The translations under genes and the position numbers were made by a program. DNA of 33,984 bases from the NCBI GenBank assembly GCA_030765845.1, contig JAVCDJ010000064.1, forward strand, positions 1-33,984, in the 5' to 3' direction. Source of the stretch: Candidatus Stygibacter australis (GTDB lineage: Bacteria > Cloacimonadota > Cloacimonadia > Cloacimonadales > TCS61). The notes under the pieces were generated by a model. It searched no databases and had not been told where the DNA came from. It saw only the letters and a program-made list of their open reading frames with translations. This document shows, one piece after another, positions 25,778 to 32,228 of the stretch (the stretch's first letter is position 1; each line of letters opens with the position of its first letter).

Positions 25778-28078
25778 ATGAAGAAGTATTTAGTTTTGCT
25801 TATTGGATTGCTTTGTATTGGATTTTTGCAGGGAATTACAATAGAAGTTGATATTGAAGGTAATGGTGATTATACATTGATTCAGGCGGGAATTGATGCC
25901 AGCTCTGATGGTGATATTGTGCTGGTGTATCCGGGCAGATATTTTGAGAATGTAAATTTAAACAATAAAAATATCACATTATGCAGCCTGGAGATGACCA
26001 CTGGAAATAGCGAATATATTGCAAGTACGATAATTGATGGAAATGAGACAAGTAGCTGTATTGCAGTATGTAATTACGAAAATAATGTTGTAATTAGAGG
26101 GTTTACTATCACTAATGGTATTGGGTGTCAAATTGGAACTCGAAGAAGAGGAGGAGGGATCTATTCATTAAATACTACTTATGCAGTAGAAAACTGTTTA
26201 ATAGAATATAATAATGCAGAACAAGGAGGGGGGATATATATACAAGGTTCCCAGGTTAGCCTTTCAGGTAGCACAATCAGAAATAATAGTGTAACAAAAA
26301 GGGGGGGTGGAATTGCAAGTTATTTTTTATATTCATCAATTTCTTTTTCTTCAGAAAATAGATGTAATATCTACAATAATTATGGTCCCCTTGGAAGAGA
26401 TATATTTAATTGTACACAAGATGGAGATGGAGTGGAAACTGATGTTATTCTTGATACAATGACAGTATTTGAACCTTTTGGATATGAGTTTTTCCAGGGA
26501 GATCCTAATAGTTTTTCTCAGGATTATTCAAATAGTGAATTTGAAATGCTTAACGCAAAACTGGATCGTCTTGATTCAGACCTGTTTGTATCACCTGATG
26601 GAAATAACAGCAACAGTGGTATATCTGCAGATGACCCCTTACAATCTATAGACAGAGCGATGCAGTTAATTATTGCCGATGAGGAAGATCCCAGGACAAT
26701 ACATCTGGCAGATGGTATATACTCGCAACAATTCAACAATCAGCAGTATCCTGTTACGATGAGAAGTTATGTATCAATAACGGGGGAATCACAGGAGAAT
26801 ACAATAATTGATCTGAGTGATGCCTTATGTGGCTTCATTATGGATTTTGTTAGTGAATTAGGGTATGAGATCAGTAATATGACAGTCAGAAATGGTTATG
26901 CAGATGATAATGTATCATTGTATAACAGACTTTTTGTTTTACATAATACTCAAGGTGTAACAAATCCCGCAATATTTGAAAATTTATTAATAGAAAATAA
27001 TGAATATAATATGATCTATGTTATTGATGATTTGAATATGATACTAAGGAATGTCACTTTTAATAGTAACTTTTATCTCAATTCTTCCTGCGGAATTAGA
27101 TATAGCAAAGAACATTTTGCCGACCGTTATTTATTATTGGAAAACTGCAAATTCAGTAACAATAACAGTGCAGAAATATATCCTTCGGGGCTTATGAATA
27201 ACGAGCAAGCAAGCCTATATATGGATATAGTCAACTGTGAATTTACAGATAACGATCTTGATATAAATTTTAATCCAATGTATCCAAGTTCTGTTAATTT
27301 TTTTGGGGTTTATAATGTTGATCTTAATATAATCAATTGTACATTTTCTAATAACTGTTTTGATGATCCCGTGGGTGGTGCCCCCGTAAGATTTTGCCAA
27401 GGAATGGAAGTTAATATTTGCAACAGTATATTTTATGGTAATGAGACATCACATTCCATAATTGTACAAGGCTCAGCCAACTCTACCCCACCCGAAGTTA
27501 CTATCCAAAACAGCATATTAGAGAATGGACAAAGCGGCATATTAGTTATGGAACCTGTTAATATAACATATTGTAGTGAATCTGTCTGGGATAATGATCC
27601 TTTGTTTTGGGCAGAAGGTGATTACCCGTATGCATTACAAGACGATTCCCCGGCAATTGATAGGGGTACATTAGAATTACCGGAGGGAATTTCCTTGCCG
27701 TTAACTGATCTGGCTGGTAACCCGCGTGTATTGGGAAACGGAATAGATATTGGTGCTTATGAAAATAATCCCTACAGCAATCCGATTAATGAAGATGCAC
27801 TGGAATATTCGAATCTTGTAATTTATCCTAATCCGGTGAGAGTTAATCAAGGAAGAGGATCAGTTATAATCAATTATCCTGTCAGCAGTGATGATGCCGA
27901 TTATAAACTGAGCATCTACAACATAAAAGGACAAAGACTTCGTTCATTTAAAATTTGCGAAGCAAACTGGGATTTGCGTGATGATGCTGGTGATATTGTG
28001 AGCAGCGGAGTATATTTTCTTCGTGTATCCAGAGATGGAGAATTTATTGAGCAAGGCAAATTGACAGTGATCAAGTAA
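25778..28078 (+). CDS. Parallel beta-helix surface protein with its own sorting domain (gene B')
   Basis: An exported protein of 766 residues from ATG 25778; GTG 25772 is in frame, but ATG matches the paralogue. Signal peptide ends GFLQGIT. Two beta-helix regions as in B: DIEGNGDYTLIQAGIDASSDGD ... RRRGGGIYS ... GGGIASYF, then DLFVSPDGNNSNSGISADDP onward. The choice-of-anchor-Q motif SPAIDRG ... GIDIGAYEN lies near 630-665. The C-terminal sorting domain (about 680-766) begins VIYPNPVRVNQGRG, lacks the NPFNP form, and is unrelated in detail to that of B; it ends SGVYFLRVSRDGE ... KLTVIK. This is probably the ancestral B ending. The ribosome-binding site is weak (GGGA), suggesting translation coupled to A'. 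Confidence 0.88.
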   Translation: MKKYLVLLIGLLCIGFLQGITIEVDIEGNGDYTLIQAGIDASSDGDIVLVYPGRYFENVNLNNKNITLCSLEMTTGNSEYIASTIIDGNETSSCIAVCNYENNVVIRGFTITNGIGCQIGTRRRGGGIYSLNTTYAVENCLIEYNNAEQGGGIYIQGSQVSLSGSTIRNNSVTKRGGGIASYFLYSSISFSSENRCNIYNNYGPLGRDIFNCTQDGDGVETDVILDTMTVFEPFGYEFFQGDPNSFSQDYSNSEFEMLNAKLDRLDSDLFVSPDGNNSNSGISADDPLQSIDRAMQLIIADEEDPRTIHLADGIYSQQFNNQQYPVTMRSYVSITGESQENTIIDLSDALCGFIMDFVSELGYEISNMTVRNGYADDNVSLYNRLFVLHNTQGVTNPAIFENLLIENNEYNMIYVIDDLNMILRNVTFNSNFYLNSSCGIRYSKEHFADRYLLLENCKFSNNNSAEIYPSGLMNNEQASLYMDIVNCEFTDNDLDINFNPMYPSSVNFFGVYNVDLNIINCTFSNNCFDDPVGGAPVRFCQGMEVNICNSIFYGNETSHSIIVQGSANSTPPEVTIQNSILENGQSGILVMEPVNITYCSESVWDNDPLFWAEGDYPYALQDDSPAIDRGTLELPEGISLPLTDLAGNPRVLGNGIDIGAYENNPYSNPINEDALEYSNLVIYPNPVRVNQGRGSVIINYPVSSDDADYKLSIYNIKGQRLRSFKICEANWDLRDDAGDIVSSGVYFLRVSRDGEFIEQGKLTVIK

Positions 28079-28082
28079 GTCC

Positions 28083-28110
28083 CTGGGAACAGCGAGTTCC
28101 TGCTCGTAGT
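28083..28110. repeat. Decayed copy of the 20404-type palindrome
   Basis: CTGGGAACAGCGAG followed by TTC, CTGCTCGTAGT repeats the left arm and loop of the 20404-20437 hairpin, but the right arm AGTTCCCAG is lost. It begins 5 bases after the stop codon of B'. Confidence 0.65.
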
Positions 28111-28831
28111 ATAAAGAATCTTCTCTAACATTTTATTTGTCAACCCAGCTAAGCAGAGCTTTTGAACGGTACTCCGGATAAGAGCCCTGGCGACCGTTAT
28201 CCCTCTTTTAGTGCTTTTCGTGGCTTTAGTTGATGATAAGCTCTTTCCTTTTTTGTCAACGAAAGGCTCGAAAATCACGAAAAAAATACAGAAATAAGTT
28301 TAAGTACATTTTATTGCTAACATATTTGTTAATAAAGGATTAATGTTCTCTGTGCAATCTGATTAGTAATTTCTTTTTCGCGCCTTTCGCGTTTTTCGTT
28401 GTTAGAAATCTTCTCTTCTATGTTTTTAGAGTGGGCTCTTACTTAAATAGTTTATATCGTATTTATCAGAATCACGGCAGCGGATTATTCCACTGCCGTG
28501 ATTTTATATTACAAAGGAAATAATTTCACCTGTAGATACACATGTTCTCTTTCAATAATTTCTAATTCTTTGCAATTGCATTTAAGTCTTTTGTTCTAAT
28601 TGGACAATATTTACTGGAATTTTACGCTTTTTACATAAATGACTGATATGTAATATCATAATTACCATAAATGTCTCTTCCTTTCTCCCTGTATACTCCC
28701 TGTGGCTTCCCTGTGGGTTACAAGTGTATTATTTTAGATTTTCGTAATTTCAGACATCAATAATGTTATTAGTAATTTTTATTACGTTTCTATGGATTCT
28801 TAGGATTATTCTAAGGAAAGGGAGCAAAAAA
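28111..28831. other. Intergenic region between the B' gene and tRNA-Pro
   Basis: No supported gene. It holds sequences of the type TTTCGTGGCTTT, CTTTCGCGTTTTTCG and ACGAAAGGCTCGAAAATCACGAAAAA, which look like dispersed low-complexity repeats, the hairpin terminator 28470-28507, and a CTCCCTGTATACTCCCTGTGG repeat near 28686. The rest is AT-rich and featureless to me. Confidence 0.6.
28470..28507 (+). terminator. Strong intrinsic terminator
   Basis: AATCACGGCAG (28470-28480) pairs with CTGCCGTGATT (28493-28503), with GGA/TCC pairing inside and a TTAT loop, followed by TTTATATT. It lies about 390 bases beyond the last beta-helix gene and may end that transcript or act as a barrier before the tRNA. 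Confidence 0.8.
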
Positions 28832-28909
28832 TGGTCGGGATGAGAGGATTTGAACCTCCGACCTCGCGGTCCCGAACCGAGCGCGCTAACCGGACTGCGC
28901 TACATCCCG
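28832..28909 (-). tRNA. tRNA-Pro (anticodon CGG)
   Basis: A 78-nt cloverleaf on the minus strand. Acceptor CGGGATG/CATCCCG, TA, D-stem GCGC/GCGC with loop AGTCCGGTTA, anticodon loop TTCGGGA (CGG at 34-36), T-arm GGAGG-TTCAAAT-CCTCT, discriminator A and encoded CCA. The anticodon stem CTCGG/CCGCG has one unpaired position (T28 against C42). It decodes the proline codon CCG. It stands alone, divergent from selD. Confidence 0.93.
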
Positions 28910-28921
28910 ACTGACTTACGG

Positions 28922-28950
28922 AAAATTCTTAACAGTGATTTATCTGTCAA
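28922..28950 (-). promoter_or_regulatory. Candidate promoter of tRNA-Pro
   Basis: On the minus strand a perfect TTGACA (28950-28945) is followed after 17 bases by AATTTT (28927-28922), a weak -10 box. Position relative to the tRNA 5' end (28909) is appropriate. Confidence 0.35.
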
Positions 28951-28978
28951 GATAATTGCACCGCTCTGTCTATATCGA

Positions 28979-29011
28979 TTGACAAAAAAATAGAAAAACA
29001 AAATCTTATAC
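28979..29011 (+). promoter_or_regulatory. Candidate promoter of the selD operon
   Basis: TTGACA (28979-28984) is followed by an A-rich spacer and TCTTATAC (29004-29011). The -10 match and spacing (19-20 bases) are imperfect. It lies just upstream of AGGAGG 29023-29028 and divergent from the tRNA promoter. Confidence 0.4.
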
Positions 29012-29029
29012 AAAATCTCCACAGGAGGT

Positions 29030-30076
29030 ATGAGCTTGAAGCGGATTTCACTTACTCAATACGTAAAAGCGGCTGGCTGAGCTGCGAAACTAAGTCCGGG
29101 TGACTTACATAAATTGATGAATGGTCTGGAATTACCGTCAAATGAGCATTTGCTGCTGGGATCAGAATCCAGTGATGATGCAGGAATATATCAGATCAAT
29201 GATGAGCAGGCACTGGTGCAGACTCTGGATATTATCACTCCAGTAGTTGATGATCCATTTCTCTTTGGTCAGATTGCTGCTGCCAACAGTATGAGTGATG
29301 TGTGGGCTATGGGCGGTAAAATGCTGACTGCCATGAACTTTGTAGCTTATGATAATTGCCATTTAACGCTGGAAATCCTGCGGGAAATCCTTGCTGGCGG
29401 TGCTGACAAAGTGCGTGAAGCAGGAGGAACTATACTGGGTGGTCACACAATAGAAGACATTGAGATGAAATATGGTCTCAGCGTGACGGGAATTGTCCAT
29501 CCCCGGAAATATCTTCGCAATAATACCTGCCGGCCTGGAGATGTACTGATAATCACAAAGCCCCTGGGGATGGGAGTGATATCCACTTCGATCAAGGGCG
29601 AAATGGTTGATGAAGCCACAATTCAGGAAGCAGGTTTCCAGATGGCATTTTTGAATAAATATGCCAGTGAAGCTGCCCTGCGGGTGGGAGTTCATGCGAT
29701 GACGGATGTAACCGGATTTGGCTTGATGGGGCATCTGAATGAGATGACCAATACGAATACTTCCATTGAGCTGAATTATCATAAAATCCCCATTATTAAA
29801 GCCGCCATTGATCTGGCAGAGTATGGTTTATTCCCGGCAGGAGCACATAGAAATGAGGAGTATTACAGACAATTCTGTAAGATCGAGATTAATATTCCTG
29901 ACAGCCATAAGATGCTGCTTTTTGATCCCCAAACTTCTGGTGGGCTGCTGATCAGCGTATCAGAAAGCAAAGCAGAAAAACTGGTGCAGGAACTGATAGA
30001 TGCAGGGATTGAGTCAGCAACTATTATCGGTCAGGTTATCCCTAAAAGCGGATCTAATGTAATACTCAGGAGCTGA
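29030..30076 (+). CDS. selD: Selenide, water dikinase (selenophosphate synthetase), selenocysteine-containing
   Basis: A protein of 348 residues when in-frame TGA 29078-29080 is read as selenocysteine. The enzyme makes selenophosphate from selenide and ATP, the selenium donor for Sec-tRNA. The N-terminus ISLTQYVKAAG-U17-AAKLSPGDL matches the SelD active-site loop (Cys or Sec at 17, Lys at 20 in the E. coli numbering), and downstream motifs are typical (DDAGIY, VQTLDIITPVVDDPFLFGQIAAANSMSDVWAMGG, GGHTIED, DVTGFGLMGHL, DPQTSGGLL). Without recoding the gene would be misread as starting at TTG 29114 or ATG 29117 and would lack the active site. AGGAGG lies only 1 base before ATG 29030 but 7 before TTG 29036, so translation may begin at TTG (346 residues, Sec15). 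It is followed by the GH31 gene after one base. Confidence 0.95.
29078..29080 (+). other. In-frame UGA selenocysteine codon of selD
   Basis: TGA is in the frame that continues through the complete SelD protein and sits exactly where the family has catalytic Cys or Sec (G-U-A-A-K). No other stop occurs between the start and 30074. Confidence 0.93.
29091..29107 (+). promoter_or_regulatory. Putative bacterial SECIS stem-loop in selD
   Basis: TAAGTC (29091-29096) pairs with GACTTA (29102-29107) around the loop CGGGT. The loop begins 17 bases after the UGA and carries G at its second position. Known bacterial SECIS elements have a small apical loop with an early G about 16-37 bases after UGA, so the geometry fits. 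Binding by SelB is inferred. Confidence 0.65.
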
Positions 30077-30077
30077 G

Positions 30078-32219
30078 ATGAAATTGTATCGTTTTGGAAA
30101 ACCTTTTGAGACTGGGGCCGTATTAGAGAAACCCTTAAAATTTCTGCAAAATGAAGAGATTAACGGTTTCAAGCTGAAGAAGACAAAATATACCATAATA
30201 TTGCGATACCACATGGCTCAGGATGACATGGTGCTGGGACTGGGTGAACAGATGGGTGGCGTTAATAAGCGGGGCAGGAAATATATCACCTATAATACTG
30301 ATATTCCTGAGCATACTCCAGACAGGCTTTCGCTGTATGGTTCGCATCCTTTTATCATCATCAAAGGCAGGCGAAAGTCAGGTTTATTTATCGATTATCC
30401 TGGAGAGATCATATTTGATATTGGCTTCACGGATAAAGATATTCTGGAGATAACCATCACTTCCCATGATCTTGATATTTACCACTGGCAGGAAAAATAC
30501 TGGCAGAATATAATTACCGGCTATATTAAGCTTACAGGAGGAGTATATATCCCTCCCAAATGGGCATTTGGTTATCAGCAGTGCCGCTGGAGTTATCCTG
30601 ATGCAAAATCAGTGACTGAAATAGCAAGCCGGTTCAGGCAATTAGGCATTCCCTGTGATGCGATCTACCTTGATATTGATTATATGCAAGATTATAAGGT
30701 ATTTACGATAAATGAGGAGCGATTCCCTGATGTTGGCAAATTTACTAAGAAGCTTGCTGATGATGGTTTTCATTTGATACCGATAATTGATCCCGGCGTG
30801 AAAATAGAAGCTGGTTATCCGGTTTTTGAAGAAGGAAAAAAGAATAAATATTTCTGCACTGATGCAAAAGGTGATGATTTTGAAGCAGCAGTCTGGCCCG
30901 GTCTTACGCATTTACCTGATTTTTCCAGTGCAGCCGTGCGAACCTGGTGGGGAAATTTATATGAAGAATTTATTGAACTGGGAATAGAAGGCTTCTGGAA
31001 TGATATGAATGAACCAGCCATCTTTTATACTAATTATCAGAAGGCAGAAGTTTATCAAAAACTGCAGGAAGCAGCAGCAAAAAATGAGATTGAAGAGATT
31101 GATCTGATAGGTTTGCAGTGGCAAATACGCAATTTTCATAATAGCAGAGAAGATTATCAAAGTATCTATCAGCATCCGGATAATAGTGAATCCATCTGCC
31201 ATGACAAAATTCATAATCTTTATGGAGCACAGATGGCACTGGCTTTTTCTGAGCATGTGCAAAAACACTATCCAGACAAACGATTCCTGATTTTCAGCCG
31301 CAGCAGCTATAGCGGTTCTCAGCGCTATGCCGGTATCTGGTATGGAGATAATAAAAGCTGGTGGCAGCATCTGAAAATGAATATCAAAATGCTCATCAAT
31401 TGCAATCTGGCGGGATATCTATACAGCGGAGCTGATATCGGAGGCTTTGGAGATCACTGTCAAGCGGAGCTGCTGTTACGCTGGCTGCAGCTCGGTGTTT
31501 TCAGTCCGTTATTCCGTAATCATTCTGCCATTCACACCCGCCGTCAGGAACTTTGGGAATATGACAAGGAAACCCTGAATATTTCCCGGAATATTATCCG
31601 TCTACGCTATTCACTGTTGCCCTGGCTGTATTCTCAATTTCTGGAATTTGCCAGCATGAATACCCCTTTGATCCAGCCTCTTTTCTGGCATTATAAGGAA
31701 CAGCGTTGTCAACAAATTGAAGATGAGTTCATATATGGTTCCAGCCTTTTAATTGCACCCGTGTATCAGCCAAATGCATCCGGCAGAAATGTGTATCTGC
31801 CAGGAAATAACTGGCTGCTCTGGCAGGCTCGCAGTTGGGAAGAACGCAAAATGCAGGTAATCCCTGCAGGTGATCATTACCTTGAATGCCCATTAGACAG
31901 GCAATTGATCTTTATTGCAGAAAATTCTCTAATAGCACTTCAGGAACCTGAAGATTATGTGGATCAGATAAAACCTGACACCTTATTCATAACCGGGCTG
32001 GTGACAGAATCTGCCAGTATCAAGGTTCTGGCTGATCAGGGTAAATATCCTGCTTTTGCCGGCATAGCAGTTTTGGAACTCAATGTAGAACGTAATGGGA
32101 TTGATTTCAAGATTACTATTAAAACAGTTAACAGAGAGCTTTTGCAATGGCAAAATCTGGTATTTGAACTGTATAATGGACAGGGAAATCTAATGGTGAA
32201 ACACCGAAAATTATTATAA
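30078..32219 (+). CDS. Glycoside hydrolase family 31 alpha-glucosidase-type enzyme
   Basis: A 713-residue protein without a signal peptide, so probably cytoplasmic. The GH31 order is complete: N-terminal beta domain (LGLGEQMGGVNKRG), barrel start (PPKWAFGYQQCRWSYPD), IYLDIDYMQDYKVFT, catalytic nucleophile D309 in GFWNDMNEPA, acid/base D424 in IWYGDNKSWW, GADIGGF, and FSPLFRNHSAIHTRRQE. GH31 enzymes hydrolyse or transfer terminal alpha-linked glucosyl (sometimes xylosyl or galactosyl) residues with retention; the DMNEPA and GDN motifs favour an alpha-glucosidase, though substrate is not fixed by sequence. The ATG lies 1 base after the selD stop, with AGGAG inside the selD end, so the two are co-translated. 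The next gene begins 9 bases after its stop. Confidence 0.93.
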   Translation: MKLYRFGKPFETGAVLEKPLKFLQNEEINGFKLKKTKYTIILRYHMAQDDMVLGLGEQMGGVNKRGRKYITYNTDIPEHTPDRLSLYGSHPFIIIKGRRKSGLFIDYPGEIIFDIGFTDKDILEITITSHDLDIYHWQEKYWQNIITGYIKLTGGVYIPPKWAFGYQQCRWSYPDAKSVTEIASRFRQLGIPCDAIYLDIDYMQDYKVFTINEERFPDVGKFTKKLADDGFHLIPIIDPGVKIEAGYPVFEEGKKNKYFCTDAKGDDFEAAVWPGLTHLPDFSSAAVRTWWGNLYEEFIELGIEGFWNDMNEPAIFYTNYQKAEVYQKLQEAAAKNEIEEIDLIGLQWQIRNFHNSREDYQSIYQHPDNSESICHDKIHNLYGAQMALAFSEHVQKHYPDKRFLIFSRSSYSGSQRYAGIWYGDNKSWWQHLKMNIKMLINCNLAGYLYSGADIGGFGDHCQAELLLRWLQLGVFSPLFRNHSAIHTRRQELWEYDKETLNISRNIIRLRYSLLPWLYSQFLEFASMNTPLIQPLFWHYKEQRCQQIEDEFIYGSSLLIAPVYQPNASGRNVYLPGNNWLLWQARSWEERKMQVIPAGDHYLECPLDRQLIFIAENSLIALQEPEDYVDQIKPDTLFITGLVTESASIKVLADQGKYPAFAGIAVLELNVERNGIDFKITIKTVNRELLQWQNLVFELYNGQGNLMVKHRKLL

Positions 32220-32228
32220 AGAGGAATT

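Larger units (their letters stand above)
16806..28078 (+). repeat. Tandem duplication of about 5.7 kb (two adjacent units)
   Basis: Unit 1 runs from the sorting-domain coding region of the C25 gene (about 16806) to the same motif in gene B (about 22515). Unit 2 runs from there to the end of gene B' (28078). Matching landmarks in order: sorting-domain DNA GCGGAAGATTCGTTT at 16851 and 22561 (offset 5710), the terminator at 17092 and 22800, the spacer block at about 17697 and 23009, gene A at 18045 and 23345, and gene B at 20455 and 25778. The spacers differ by 410 bp, of which 212 bp are explained by an insertion in unit 1. The copies have diverged greatly in the N-terminal coding parts, so the event is not recent. 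Confidence 0.85.

Noticed and set aside
28141-28278. Coding frame in the spacer after B'
   Set aside because: The open frame on the minus strand runs through B' and dispersed repeat sequence and shows no protein-like composition.
29078-29080. Premature stop or pseudogene in selD
   Set aside because: The stop is exactly at the family's Sec/Cys position, the frame is otherwise intact for the full SelD length, and a SECIS-like stem-loop follows.
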